Source: Monodelphis domestica (Eukaryota; Chordata; Mammalia; Didelphimorphia; Didelphidae). Taken from it: 64,000 bases of DNA. A program made the translations under genes and the position numbers. Shown in pieces: positions 23,780 to 37,033 of the stretch (position 1 is its first letter; every line of letters starts with the position of its first letter). Location of the stretch: the NCBI RefSeq assembly GCF_027887165.1, contig NC_077232.1, forward strand, positions 14,967,255 through 15,031,254. The letters are read 5' to 3'. The notes under the pieces were generated by a model that saw only the letters and a list, made by a program, of their open reading frames with translations, was not told the origin of the DNA and made no database searches.

Positions 23780-24990
23780 TTATAAAACATTAATAATCCA
23801 TCAAAAGAAAATATTAAACATGTTGGGTCATTCCACAATTAATACCATAGCATGTTTCCATTTTATTGCTACCTGAAAAAGAGTTGTTGAAAATACAATG
23901 ATAGATGGCCATGTTATGATAATGCAGAAGAAATATGAACTCTCCTTATCTCTCCTAAATTACCCTTCAAAAACTTTGATATGTCACTCTAAAATTAATG
24001 CCTAAGCAGTATAAACCCCTCTCAGAAGACAGCATGGACCAATATTCTACACAAGACCACTTAGAAAGTGATTAGGAAAGATCTGTCACCATGTATTGCA
24101 GTGGAGCACAGTCTAGTACACCAAAGCAGAATTTTCAAATCATGTCACAAAAGGTCTGGGGAAAGCTAAATTAGTGGCAAGAGCTCCTGGAGCTTTAAGA
24201 CCTGAAATGGTAAGTTGATCAGACAATGTATCCAACAGAAATTATAAGAGTCCTTTTTTCTGGCTCTGAGTACAGGACTCTACTGCATTACCCCTGACAT
24301 ATCCAGGAATATTCCCACTGGGAAACTGAGAGCTACCACAGCTGTGCTTGTAGTGAGAGGAGTATATGGATCTGAGGTCATAGGAACAGGGTGGAAAATT
24401 GTGCTTGTAGGTTCACAGCTCTGAAAAAGTTTAGAAAGGTTTGAAACAATCCTGTCCTTAGATCATACCCACCTGGAAGAGCTGAAAACTTATGAATCTC
24501 CAGAGCTAGCTCTGAAAGCACTTGCTCAAATAAACTCAAGCTTTTCAACTCAGGAACAGAGATCAAATTTAACATTTTATTTAATGAAAGATAAAAACCA
24601 CCAGAAAGGCTATAAAATGAATAAAAACAAAAATGAAATACAGTATAGAGTTTTATTTTGGTGACAGTAGACACAAGGTCACAAACACAGAAGAATAAAA
24701 GAAAATCAATATTGTAATATCCAAAGCCTCAAAAAAAATATATTGATATTTTCTTAAGTCCAAAAGGAATTCTAGGAAGAACTCATTACCCTTACTTTGT
24801 ACACAGTGATTGGAGAACTTGGGATACAAATTAGGGTAGTAAGCAGTGGGGCTGTCAGTTGGTGTGTATTCCTTCTCACTTGCTAAGGCTGTGAGTTTTC
24901 TAGGAGACTAGAAACTTTTCTGTGCCTGCTATCCAGACTCAGTGCTTTTTGAAATTGCTGAGTTCTAGGTACCATGATTGTTGGGGAGGC
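23780..24990. other. Unassigned intergenic stretch
   Basis: No gene or recognisable repeat. A 98-codon minus-strand frame (24378-24674) has no family features. 24000-24700 is less AT-rich than its surroundings and may be an old retroelement piece, but I cannot place it. Confidence 0.4.
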
Positions 24991-25649
24991 TGTAATGTCA
25001 TTAAACATAGAATATTCTCTTTAAATTATAAAGTGTAAAAGGGTGGTATTTGGGGCTGGGATCGGAAGGATGCAATTGGGCTGGTGTCCGTAGGTTGACT
25101 GTTGGTTTGAAGGGTAATAGACACTCTGACCAGGGCAGAGCCTGCTCTGAGATCACACACAGACCACTCAATAAAAGTGAACAGTAGCTTAATGAAAAGG
25201 GGAAAGGCTAAAAGGGATTGGGATAACTCTAAAGCCAAACCCCTCTAACTAGAAGTCCCAGGATCTAATGTCTCCTCATGGAGATTCTTCTCAGAGGTTT
25301 ATGTCTACACTAATCCCTCTCCTCTCTGCCTAGATCAATCCCAGCCCCAGTTCTTGCTAAGCTACAACTAAATCCCCTCTTAGATGATATTAAGGAATTG
25401 GTCTGTGAAAGAATGCTAGGGCCCAAGGAAGGTCCTGGATCAAAAAAGGACCCAGAAGGACAGGTATAAGGATAGGATGAGCCCCTGAGGAAAAGCAACC
25501 CCCTCCAAGTACCTCCAGAGAGACAGCAGCCCCCTCAGTTCCAGTCTAACCTTCCTTCAAAATTCCAGAATCTCTTCTTGCTGGTCTCATGCCACTCTCC
25601 TTTGCAAACTGATACACTTTCCTCCTAGACTTAACTTTTCCTTATAACA
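24991..25649 (-). repeat. Candidate 3' LTR of ERV5
   Basis: About 659 bp. In minus orientation it begins TGTTATAAGG at 25649 and ends ATTACA at 24991. It is immediately preceded (element sense) by the purine run AAAGTGGGGAAC, as expected for a polypurine tract beside a 3' LTR. Only one copy is seen, so the boundaries rest on TG...CA plus the tract. Confidence 0.5.
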
Positions 25650-26269
25650 GTTCCCCACTTTGCACAAAGCCAAAATAGTGTTGAAAACAATGTTTTGGCA
25701 TTTGTGCACCAATAAAGTTAAATTACACCCAACCTAAAATTCTTACCCAAAATAATAAGCAGCCCACTCTGTCTTGTCTCATCCTATCTAACACTTTCCT
25801 ACTCTAGGGATTCAAACAATGGAAAGGAAAAAAGAAAAATTATATAATGTACTGTTCCAAAGCTCAAAATACAAAATAAGCCTATGCAAAATCAAAACAA
25901 GCAAAGAAAATATTGAAATAGAAATACAAACACAAAACTTCATGTAAAACAATGAAGTCCGAAAGTACTATCTTTATAAACTTGACAGACACAACCCAAG
26001 TTTGGGGCTTAGGAACTTAGGCAAAGGTACAAACTTTGTAAGTAATATTCCAGGCCTAAGCACAAAGGTTGGAATGTCATCATCTCCCCAATCCCAGTAG
26101 ACAATAAATATAATATTTGCATAGATGTTACACACATACATATATTTGTATATGCATACACATACATTATAATTTAATTTTTCAAACCTAAGATACATAC
26201 TACTTACATATATTTAGTTATCTATTTACATGTTTATGTGATATATAATTTGTACTATATACTATGGGG

Positions 26270-26830
26270 TGTATGGGGTGTTCAGGGAGGGGTAGTATCT
26301 CTGGTATGGAGGGCTTGTCGTGCCCTTCTAGGGCAGCTCTCCAGCCTCTGACCCTCACCTGACACCCAGCTCTCACTTGTGGCTGCCAGTATCTGCTAGC
26401 ATGCAGCAGCGGCCACACCCCGGGCAATGGCTTCGACAGGTTGGCTAAACCTTGTAAGGGTATCCATCAGGTCATTGACCCCTGGTGAACCAGGGCTTTG
26501 CTCACCCAGCATGTGAAGACTGCTTCAGCTGAACAGGCGGAAGAAACCAATAAGAAGGTTCAACGGCTGAGATGGCGACGCAGCAAAGCACTGTGGAGTG
26601 CTTAGGGCGTGTTGGAGCACAAAGGACAACACGGCCATCCAATGCAGCTGAGGAAGTCTCCAGATGTAACAACTTTTCGTGCCACTGAATCCAGGCTTCC
26701 AACGCCGAGAGAGTGGGGCTGTCTCTGTGCATCGACTTTTCCACTTAAATCCTCATGCACAAGTGTCTTTGTGCACAAAAACGCACAAAGACAATCGTCA
26801 TCCTCGATTACCAAGAGACAACTACTAGAC
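26270..26830 (+). repeat. RTE-type repeat, copy 2 (longest)
   Basis: The last 335 bp (26494-26828) are nearly identical to 6760-7087. The upstream 220 bp are GC-richer than the neighbourhood and appear to be more of the same element. It ends CTCGATTACCAAGAGACAACT followed by a short 'actagactagact' tail, like RTE-class 3' termini. Open frames on both strands (26502-26744, 26602-26814, 26609-26833) are incidental. Confidence 0.62.
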
Positions 26831-27559
26831 TAGACTATATACTATATACAATGTATTGTGTAAAATGAAATGTATATTACAATATAATTTTATACCCTAC
26901 CTTAACTGATCAACCCTAAACTCTAAATTACTGAACTACATCCCTATATACTACCTAACATCACCATGACCTCTGACATCCTATCTTAATGTGATCTAGT
27001 AAAAACCCACCTACCTACCTATGCTACTACTATTCCAACCTATCTAAAATCTAAACAGTATCCATTTATCTACATGACATTTATATATAAATAAATCCTA
27101 TAACAAGTAGTTTTTCATGTATTCACTACTTGAAACCATGTATATTAACCGTGTTTATGTTTATATCTATATGTTTAGGTTGGGTTGTGTTATGCTTCTG
27201 TTGTATGCAACATACCTATTACAACTTCAGATCCTCCATATTCTCATCTTCTCTGATGAAATCTCTTCTTCTCCAAAGTCCATGGTAGTAATATGTAGTG
27301 CTGAATGCATTGCAATATGAATATGTAATATTACATACCAAATTCTTACAAGCAATTGCCCATTAATTACCTGAACCTCTTCATTGAAAGATCTTCTTTA
27401 TGTGTGTTTTAAAATTAATAATCAATAATAAAATAGTATATTTTATAAAGTTTTATTAATAATAACTAAAACAATTATTATTATAGATACTTCTTTAATT
27501 ATCATTTATATAGTTGTTACTAAACTTCATATTATTTCTGATTGCCTTGAATAAAGTTC

Positions 27560-28760
27560 TACACTCTATCATTTTGTGTCCCTTCTTCTCAAGGAATTGG
27601 CAGGTAATGGATCAATAAATAGATTCTTGGAGAGGGGCAAGTGCCATTGGTTGAGTATCATGCCCTTTGTTCAGTTTAACAATCCTGTCTTTCCATTGTT
27701 TCTCAATTTTCTCCATGAGATCATTAGTCTCTTCCTCCTTTTCTTTGTTTCCTTTTGAAACATATAGAGCAGTTTTTCACAATTCTTCAAGATCCAATCT
27801 GTAGCCATCTTGGGCAAAGTGTTCTAAAATAATCAAAATGCAGTTATCAACCCCCAAACTCAATTATTCTGTCCATGAATCTGAAGGGTGTCTCTTCCTC
27901 ATTTTGCTTAATTCTTTCAAATTCTGTCCTCTAATCTGTATTGCCTGCACAATCTCTCATGGCTGTTAAGATGGACTCCCTACGACGGTATAGTTGTAAA
28001 TAATCCTCAGAGTTGGTATAGTGCCATTTGGTATCCTGAGATGGTCAGTGTGCTGCATTGTGCCCCTGGGTTTTATTGACATGAGAAATTATTTTATTTT
28101 TACCATGTTCAATTAAAAAATCCTGTAGCAAGTTTTCAACATCTTTGTAAGATGGATTATACAGTAAAAAAAAAATATGTCTGTCATCTTTTTTGTTACC
28201 AGCAAGGGATCTTGTTCATATGTGAGAACATTTTATGTGAATTCATTTATTTCTTGGGGAGTAATTGGTGTATTGTGCCTTAGAGTCACCACATCCCCTT
28301 TGTGTCCTATTTCAGGTACTTCTATTAGAGGAAGAAGGCCTCTAGTTGAATTTGGTACCTGTGAGTCATTTTGACTAGAATGAGTTTCTTTAGAAGGACA
28401 AGAGTTCCTGGGGGATGGAATTGGTTTTTGGGTAGGAGAAGGAACAGGAGAAACTGGGATTTCAGAAGTTTGGGTTTCAGGAGAAGGGTCTTGGGAAGTA
28501 AGTTCAGCCAAGACTTGCAGAACATGAGAGAACCAGTCTGTTAGCTGAGCTATAGGAGAGGTGTTTTCCATTCTCATTTCGAGGGAGGGAATTTCCTCAT
28601 TTAGAGGTCTATAAAAACGTCTGTCAGGGTCAGAAATGTTTCTGGTGTGGTCAGTATTTGCCAATTGTTCATGTAAGAAGCATTTTAAATCATCCAATTG
28701 GTTTTGCATGTTTTCCTGCATTTTAACTTCAATTTTTTTCAAGGTAGCATTTCTCATCAC
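27560..28760 (-). pseudogene. ERV5 gag remnant
   Basis: 28760-28233 is an open 175-codon block: a helical N-terminus, a Pro/Ser-rich linker (S-P-V-P-S-P-T-Q-K-P-I-P-S-P), then L-P-L-I-E-V-P and P-I-T-P-Q-E-I, the usual wording at the start of a gammaretrovirus-type capsid. To its left, broken by stops, come the capsid blocks and a region matching ERV1 1128-1240 next to the zinc knuckle (27576-27660). Not functional. Confidence 0.68.
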
Positions 28761-28780
28761 AGAACAAAGAATTCTCTCGG

Positions 28781-30820
28781 GTGATCTAAATTACCTTCAT
28801 TCTGTATTGTCTAATACACATTCTCCTGTGTGTGCTTTCTGGTTTTTTGTGTTATTCTCAACATGGATTAATGCAATTCGTTTCTACTTCAAAGCTTATT
28901 CTTTGTGGAATCTCTACCTACAATGCAAGGAATCAAGCCCGAGGTGCTCTTTCTCCTTATTGAACAGTGATAAGGAGGTCAGTTTGAACCCCAAAACCAT
29001 ATCTTCTAGACAAAAAATATATACAGGAACAGATAGACACAATTCTGTCTTATTACTCTGTCCCCTTCAGTAAGCTGAATGATCAAACTTCTGGCATCAA
29101 AATCCTGTGGTGTTTTCTGACAAAATTAGTCTTTCTTAGAGAAGGATTGGAGAGAAAACAGGAAAGATGTCTATTCTGGCCCTGCGTTAGTCACATAATG
29201 GCACTGTCATGCTATATGGAATGTACACCCCTCATCATTTATGCATGTGTTTGTATATAATGTACATGTGTAATATATAATTGTGTAAAAGTGTATATGT
29301 ACACAGTTATTTGTGTACATATATACATGCACACATACATAAGTAGATATATGGTGTGTGTGTGTGTGTGTGGTTTTCTGAGTGTGTCTTTCAAAATAGG
29401 AAGAAGCCCTTCCTTAGAAAGAGGAAACTAGCAGAAAAAAGAGAAACCCCCTAGAGAACACGAAAACAAGTTTCTCCATGCTCTTATCCCAAGTTCTGAA
29501 TTGCTAGAGCTAAGGAGGAGGTCAGCACATTGGCACCAATATTTTTGCTTCTACACTTTTTTCTCTAAGGATACAGATTATTTCCTCCAATATAACAGAT
29601 GATCTTTCGTACCTTGGCACATATTAAGTGAAACACAAAGATAAAAGTTGGCAATCGTATGATGTGTTTATAGGACATGAGGCAATTAAGGGCATTAGAA
29701 TATTACTGCCTGTTAGACGTTATTCTCAGTGTCCCTTGACTAAATTAGGAAAGGAGATCTCTCTCTGAGATTTATCTCTGTTGTTCTTATGTACAGAATG
29801 CATATGATAATCTTAGTTAATAAGATTAGTGTCTGGTGACCATCACATAGTAGGTCTAAAACTATTTCTTTTGTGCTGAATAAATGCTACATAGAGAAAA
29901 CAAATTTCAAAGTCTATTTTCCTCTCTTCTGTCTCTAGAGCTTTAGTAAGCCCTAAGTATTTGACCAGTTCTTGAGTCAGGGAGGCCTCCCAGAATATTT
30001 CTGCTGTCATGAGACCAAATCATCATAACAGCTTGGATTTATCAGAAGTTTCCCAAAGCAGGGTCCTATGTCATGTTTGCACAGTGGGTGCTCTGGAACT
30101 CACAACACTATAATGGAGCTTTGATCTCCTCATTGTGAATACTCCTTCCAGAAAAATAATGCAGCCTCTAAAGCTCCTCCCATCCTGACTGATATTTATC
30201 CATTTTTCATCCATAAAGTAAAACCAATCACTTACTAAGTGCCTTCCCTATTTTCTTTCAACATCACGAAGACACCAACAGATCATAGTGTCAATTATTA
30301 ATCAGTCTATCAATTATTGCTGACCTTAACATTTGTGATTATAGAATCTTCTTTCTTAGATGATTCTTCAAAAGAAAGGTTGTTATTTAGGTCTTCATCC
30401 TCAACAATAACAAGACAAAATTCAGGAAAAAGAGAACTAAAAGAATTTATTAAAATATATCAAGTAACAACACATTGATAGGTTGATTATTAGAGATCAG
30501 TAAATGGCTTCAAAATGGAGCAAGTTTTATTGATTACTTTTGTAAAAATATAAAGACAATTCAGAGAGGTCCTTATAAACAAAACAGGCTGGGCCATTGT
30601 ACAGCAGTTCCGCTCTAAGGTAAGAATATGTCTCAATTTCCTGATTCCCACAGGCAGAGTCACTCGATGATATGACAAATATCATGGAATACAAAGCTGG
30701 AGACTGAATGTTACTTCCTCCACTACTGAGTGACAAGTTGGTCTAGGAAGAGTGGGTCACTGAGCTAGCCAGATTTTCAGTCCACATTCCTCATTCCTTG
30801 TCTCCTTCTTTAGCCCTCGT
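28781..30820. other. Unassigned intergenic stretch
   Basis: No gene recognised. 28781-29100 may be leader sequence of ERV5. 29230-29372 is a TA/TG-rich tract ending in (TG)n at about 29350-29371. Short open frames lack family features. Confidence 0.4.
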
Positions 30821-30828
30821 TTCTTAAC

Positions 30829-31272
30829 ATGTCACCCACTGCTCTTATTGAATCTGTGAAGACTTATAACCTATTCCTTGCCCTCAAGGAATTTATCTTA
30901 CTGTGACAACAAACAGGCGCAAAGAATGGCCCTTCAAATAGGAACTGTTTAGGGCCTATAAAATGAAAACTTTGGACTGGTTGGGAAAGAATTTTAAATT
31001 GCCATGACTCTATCTCTAACTCCTCACATCCTGCCCAACAAGCAGTACGCCCCCAGTCAATGCTTGAAGATTGGACTGATTGCCATTCAGAACCTGAACT
31101 GATAATGAAATTGATGAATTGACCAAAATCATTCACTGATATGGCAGCCCTTAAATGGGCATTTTGAAAGTACACATACAACATTGTAGCAGAAGATGAA
31201 ACACTTAGACAAGAAGATGCTATAGTCACCCCATATCCAATGGTTTTAGTGCATCTTTTTATACAAATATAA
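30829..31272 (+). pseudogene. Decayed reading frame, source unidentified
   Basis: Reading from ATG at 30829 to TAA at 31270-31272, one frame of 147 codons has no frameshift and only four internal stops, all TGA (after F-I-L-L, G-P-I-K, L-M-N and W-A-F). Between them the peptide is well mixed and protein-like (for example W-T-G-W-E-R-I-L-N-C-H-D, Q-S-M-L-E-D-W-T-D, A-E-D-E-T-L-R-Q-E-D). This suggests a retrocopy or lost exon aged by point mutation. I do not recognise the parent. A 121-codon frame on the other strand (31229-30864) overlaps it and may be the shadow, or the reverse. Confidence 0.35.
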
Positions 31273-31409
31273 TGAATCTGATGTACCCATTCTTATAAAA
31301 CATGGAGGTGGATGCATTAGGTTGGCAAATGATTAGATAAAATTCAGAGTAAAAAGTTTCCAAATAAAGATGACAGCCAACTGATACATAGAGCACGTTA
31401 ATACATATT

Positions 31410-31590
31410 AAATGGTTTATTTCAAACCATCCCACATGGTGGAGAAATGTTATTATCCTCATTTTACCAGGAGAAAAGCTGAGTCAAAGAAATGAAGTGG
31501 CTGTTACATGGATACACAGATATTAAATGCTGGAGTTGCAATTTCATCTACGTCCTTTTATTTTAAGACCAGTGTTAGCTCCACTGATTA
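31410..31590 (-). repeat. MIR-like SINE
   Basis: In reverse orientation it carries the MIR layout: 'attatcctcattttaccagg', 'gaaaagctgagtcaaagaa', 'tatctaatg..ggagttgcaatttc', 'agtgttagctccactgatt'. Diverged. Confidence 0.5.
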
Positions 31591-31845
31591 ATAATGACAT
31601 TCATAATAAATGTCATGTTAGTTACAAGGAGGAAGAGATTATTTCCAATTAGTAGAGGGTAAATAATCAGGAGTTCTTTAATGGAAGGGACATAAAATAT
31701 TTTTATTTCATCAATTCATATTGCACATAATACAAAACACATTTCATATGACAATGAATTTCGCCATTTGATTAAATCTATAGACATCTTCTCAAGGTAT
31801 ACTTTTAATGTAAGATACAATAAATATACATTTGTCCTAAAAGAT

Positions 31846-32090
31846 TGTTTTTGTTGTTTAGTCATTATTTAGTTGCGATTGACTCCTGGTGGCCCCTCTT
31901 GGGGTTTCCTTGGCAAAGAGAATGGAGTGGTTTGCTTTCTCAAGATCATTTTACTAATCAGGGGTAGGAGGCAGAGGGTTAAGAGTCTTTCCTAGATGGA
32001 CACAGCCATTAAGTGTCTGAGACTAGATTTAAACTGAAGAAAATGAGACTGCCATTCTATCCACTCAGAGATTTAGTTGCCCCATTGTAA
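31846..32090 (-). repeat. Mar1-like SINE
   Basis: Reverse copy with 'gttgtttagtcattatttagttgcgattgactcctggtggcccc', 'ggagtggtttgc', and 'ctatccactcagagatttagttgcccc' at the tRNA-like end. Well preserved. Confidence 0.75.
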
Positions 32091-32171
32091 AAAACAGGAA
32101 CATTTGAAATAGCACCACAAAAACAGAGGGAGTGTCACACCAGTGTCACTTAAAGATGTTCTTTAAGATGA

Positions 32172-32372
32172 AAACAAAGGGGGCAGCAGGGTAGCTCAGC
32201 GCATTGAGAGTCAGGCCTAGATATGGAAGGTCCTAGGTTCAAATCTGTCCTCAGACACTTCCTAGCTGTGTGACCCTGGACAATTCACTTGACCCACATT
32301 GCCTAGTCCTTACCACTCCTGCCTTGGAACCAGTGTACAATATTGATTCTAAGATGGAAGGTAAGGGTTAAA
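32172..32372 (+). repeat. SINE1-like SINE
   Basis: Starts GGGGGCAGCAGGGTAGCTCA with A/B-box-like tRNA parts, then 'gtgtgaccctggacaattcacttgacccacattgcctagtcc' and ends 'gattctaagatggaaggtaagggtt' plus an A-rich tail. Confidence 0.82.
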
Positions 32373-33659
32373 AAAATGAAAACAAAGCAGTTGATTCCGA
32401 TGAATATTTTCTAAAAGAAAACTCCTGTCACTCTTTTATCTGTCATTATATAGGTGTTCATATATATTTTTTCAAATGATAGCTCCCCTGCTCAAGAATA
32501 AATAATTTCTGTGCTCCACCTAATCTCATTCCATAACATTTTTTCATAAAGTTCCAATACTATGATCTCATTCTTAATCTGAATAATGTAGTTATGATGC
32601 TTGACCACCAACCAATGAAAATCTCTATAGTTAGAGTATGGCTGTATGTATTGTTTCCCTTTTGAGCCTCATGCTAGGTAACTTTTTTTAACTTTATTTC
32701 TTTTTCATCTCTGACCATTTCAAAAGCATGCTACAAATTCTTAAGAACATTAGTCACAATTGTCACTCAGACAAATGTAGCTTCAAAGATAATAATGTCT
32801 AAACTTTAACGATTTAGCCAAAAACCTCTTCTCAGGTTCCATATAGGTTTGCCCAAACCTTTGGGTTCTCTGGCCCTCTGATTGCATTCATTCATCTGAT
32901 CACTATATTTCTGTAGCACAGGACGTTAAGCTCACTGATAGGGTAGACAAGATGTGTGGAAGCATATCATTTGGAACCCACTAGGACAGTGGTCTGTCAG
33001 TGGCCCTATTTTTAGCCTTATTCAAAATCACACAATTTAATCTCCACCTGCAGATAAATGCTAAGTAAGGATTATTTCTCAACTTAAAAAAAGTTCAAAA
33101 CCAAATTCATGAAAGCAATAGAATAAAGGTAACTGCTTGCATGTTAAAAAACTAAAGAAGGACTTGGATTAACAATGATTTGGCCCCATTAAGAGTCAAT
33201 GTTCCATATCTGAGCCACGAGACTAAAAGCTTTTTGGTTTATGTCAAGCTGATTTTGACTTTCATGTGCAATTCAAGAGAGACTGAACTTACTGAACACA
33301 TGATTCTGAGTCCTTGAAAATTCATCTGCTTTTTTCAAGATTCAAATTTGCACTTGAGGTCAAAACAAAACACAACAAGAATAAGAAATTCATCTGCTAA
33401 GAAATAAACATTAGGAAACGCATAAGAAAAACATGATTGATCATATGGTTTGATGGAGATGTGATTGGTGTTTTGATGTCAAAAGGTTACTCTATTGCAA
33501 ATGTGTGACTATTTGTGATAAGGCCTGGCACCTCAGGATCCCAAATTAGGCAGCTTTTAGATCTTTTCATCCCTAAGATACTCTGCCACAGTGCTTTGCC
33601 AATGCTAAATATTGAGTCAATATTTATTAGCAAATGGACAGCACCACTATCACATATGC

Positions 33660-33850
33660 TGTCTGATATGATTCTTATGATAACCATATGAAGGAGTTAA
33701 TTATTTATGTTTCAAGAGGGAGAAAGTGAAACGAGAGACCTGAACTGCCTTGTGACAGCTTCATAGTAAGTAAATGTCCAAGTCAGGCCATGAATCCATC
33801 TCTTCCTATTTCCAAATGCAGAGATGTGTCCACTATGCCACCAAACTTCC
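33660..33850 (-). repeat. MIR-like SINE
   Basis: Reverse-orientation MIR landmarks: 'gaggagaaagtgaaacgagagacctgaactgcctt', 'cagcttcatagtaagtaaatgtccaagtcaggcc', 'gtgtccactatgccacc'. Old. Confidence 0.5.
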
Positions 33851-34904
33851 CAGTGGAAGAACTGAAATGTTCTAACGTGACAAGCCAATTTTCCCACACC
33901 AAGCCAAGATCACAGGAAAGAGTCGGCAAAACAACAGCTTCGTAGGGTAAATGAAGGAAATCAAGGAAGAATTTGGGTAATCCCCAGCACTATTATTCTT
34001 GAAAATGTCTACATTCAAAGTCTCTTCCTACCCATAGTTTGTATATATGCAGGAATGTATGTTTCTACATAAAGACAGAAGATCTAGGTATATAGGTATG
34101 CATGCATGTATGTTACATGTGTAACAAAAGTTTATATACTTATGTGTATATATAATTTAATATGACAATAAATGCTTTATAACTGATATTTTTGTACCTC
34201 TTCCCATGCAGGAAATGCCTTTGAATTAAAGCAAGAATAGAAATTCCCAAGAGTACTTGAGTCCCACCTTCATCCCAGTAGCTACAGAATTCTAGATTCA
34301 TTAATCAACACAGCAGCTCATTAAGCATACTCTATGTGTCACCATATCAAAACACATGAGTAACATCATTCAGAGAAGGAATTGATGGAAAGGGAAGTCA
34401 TATTTCAAGTTCCACTCAATGCCTTGACTACATCTATTGTCTGATAACAGAAGAATCAGATCCAGGCCTGAGGTTATCTTTCATTTATTCTATATATCTC
34501 CTACATACATGTACATGGATATTTGCATGTTGTTATCATCCCCATAAGAATGTGATCTCTATGAGGACCGAAGTTATGTTTTTGCTTTGTTTTGTATTTT
34601 ATGTAACTAACAGAGTGTGTGGCATATAAGATGTATTTTATCAAATATTGTTGACTGACACTCTGACTGAAAGATATCAGTAAATTGAGGAAGTAGTAAG
34701 GAAGTAGAATATATCAGAAACACGCAGCCAGGATATCTTTTCTATTGTGTCTTAATATTAAATTAATATTTTCCTGAGCCTTCCCACATGGTGAGCATAT
34801 TGATTAAGAGATTACTTTTTTCATACATTTATATGAGTGAAAGAAAAAAGCAGGAATAGCCCATGGTTTAGCAATTCTTATACATTAATTGACATGAGTC
34901 ACTA

Positions 34905-35137
34905 CCTGGAATATAATAATAGGCCTGGAGTAAAGAGGATCTAATGTCAAATCCAGTCTCAGATAATTACTACATGTGTGGCCCTGAGCAAGTCACTTAA
35001 CACTTTTTACCTCCATTTCTTCCTCTGTAAAAGGATCTGGAGGAGGAAACATCAAGGCACTCTAACATCCTTGCTAATAAATCCTCAAATGCAATCATGA
35101 AGAGTTGGACACAATGGAATGAATAAACATTCTAATG
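34905..35137 (+). repeat. Mar1-like SINE
   Basis: 'caaatccagtctcagat', 'gtgtggccctgagcaagtcacttaac', 'catcaaggcactctaacatcc', 'atcatgaagagttggacacaatggaat' appear in consensus order. Confidence 0.72.
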
Positions 35138-37033
35138 GAATAATTAACAAACTCACCTTTGAGTCCATGTGCTACATAGAAAGATAGTAGATCAGTCTGA
35201 CCTCTATAGGTGTTAACTCTCCTCCTAAGATTCACATATTTCTGAATATGTATACTCTTATGTATGAAATCAGAAGTTTCTCACCATTTGAGTTAGTAAA
35301 AAAGGTGGAGCTCTGCAGTATCTTACTGGATTCTCCTCTAATCCAAACTTATGTTGATTCATCAAATGGTAGATAGAGGAGAGTTATTCCTGTTCTCACA
35401 GTCTTGTAAGGTACTAAGTAGGGGTACGTAAGTTATTGTTAACCAAAGGTTGAACTTCAACTAGACAAAGAAAATAAAGGATTCCTTTTCATAAGTGTGA
35501 ACTCAAAGAGATCAAAGAGAACCACGAATTTCCAATCACAGATTCTCAGCTTTAACTCTTCAAAATAATATATTATTTTCTTTAAAATAAAAAAGTAGCC
35601 CAAATACCCTAAAAATCTTGTAGAAGACTTAATTTGGTCCACATGCCCATTTAGCCATATTCTACTACAGATTACAGTCAAGGTATTTTGTCTTCTTTCA
35701 AACATGCTTTTGGTAGTAAGACATCAGCCAGAATTTATTCATCGCCTATTACATGTAAAGCCCTTGTGAGTGTAAAGACATTGTGAATAAAATGGTTGGC
35801 AATGGTCCAGTGTAGCTGTAGGTAATCATGGGCAGAGAATGAAATGGTTCCTAATTAGTTAATTAAGGAGTGGTCACAGCAATGAATTGATAGAACATTA
35901 CAAAGCAAACTCTAATTCTTTAATGAAAGGAGCAATATTTTAAAAATAAATAATTTTAATAGGTATTATTGAAGTGGAATTTGTTATAATAAAGACTATA
36001 TAAAGGAAACTAGTGTAGACATCATCATTCCTTATTTACAGCTGAAAAACATAAGTAGCCTGGATCACATGATATCTATAGCAAATACATGAAGTTATAA
36101 CATATTCTTTGGTAACATTTGCCTGTATTGATAAATTAGGTATACATGTAGAATTAGTGGTGGTCCCACAAAGGGAAACTGATGGGAAGATTAAGTAAAG
36201 AGTCTTCCAGAATGGACAGGTATATCTGGGTTGTGATCAAAATCTCTGGAAGAAAAATTCATGGTAAGGGTATCATCAACTATTGAAATCCTTTTTGTTA
36301 CTATTATGTATAGGTTCACTCAGGATTCACTTAGTGTGTGTTATCACAGCTGGATTCAACCCCACCTAGGAACTGTCGGGCCTTGTCATGGAAACTATAA
36401 GTTTTACTTTCTCCCTCTTCATATAAAGCTAGAATCTGCCTGATGTAATATCTGGAAATATCGTGTCATTGCAGTGAATTAGTTTGGTGAGAGGGGAAGT
36501 ATCACTCCAGGAGTCCTTCAGCCAACAGCACTCTGGACTTCTCAAACCCCCGGGAAGCTGCTAATACTGCAGGGATTGAAGCAAGGAAGCAGGTGGCCAA
36601 ACTTATTTTGTCACTTGAGTTTTTAACTCTGGAAGGAGGATGCAGGTGAAGAGTTGCCGGCCAGGACGGTCCCCAATGATCTCACTTTCTGACTCTGGTC
36701 AACATGTTTTTTGACTAACACTCCAGAGGCATAAAGATGAGGCCATTTTCACTCCCTATCCATAGGGAACATGGTGAAAAATATCCAGAAGGCAAAAATG
36801 TCTCATAAATATACCCAATTCAGCTATCTTTTCCCTTTAACCTAAACAGAGGCCTGTGACATGTCTCCTATTAGGATTTCCCAATTATGAGTAACTGTTC
36901 AAAAAAGAACAGTTTAAAAGATTATTAGAAAAGCAAAATCTTTAGAAACAGAGAATGTGTCTGTAGATTCATGACAAAAGACACTATTATATTTCTCTTT
37001 TCTTTAATACTTCATAGATTTTGCAGTTTGGCC
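35138..37033. other. Upstream flank of V2R-B
   Basis: No repeat or gene recognised. It must contain any proximal promoter of V2R-B, but no element can be supported from the sequence alone. Confidence 0.4.

Larger units (their letters stand above)
25650..28760 (-). mobile_element. ERV5: minus-strand ERV body
   Basis: The right part carries a gag remnant (27560-28760). The left part, up to the candidate LTR, is AT-rich and non-coding, with an RTE-type repeat inserted at 26270-26830. The gag matches ERV1 gag block by block, so both belong to the same gammaretrovirus-like group although in opposite orientations. No 5' LTR was recognised to the right of 28760. Confidence 0.6.

Noticed and set aside
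26502..26833. Nearly identical frames here and at 6765-7060, suggesting a conserved small protein
   Set aside because: Both are inside the RTE-type repeat; conservation reflects copy similarity, and open frames occur on both strands.
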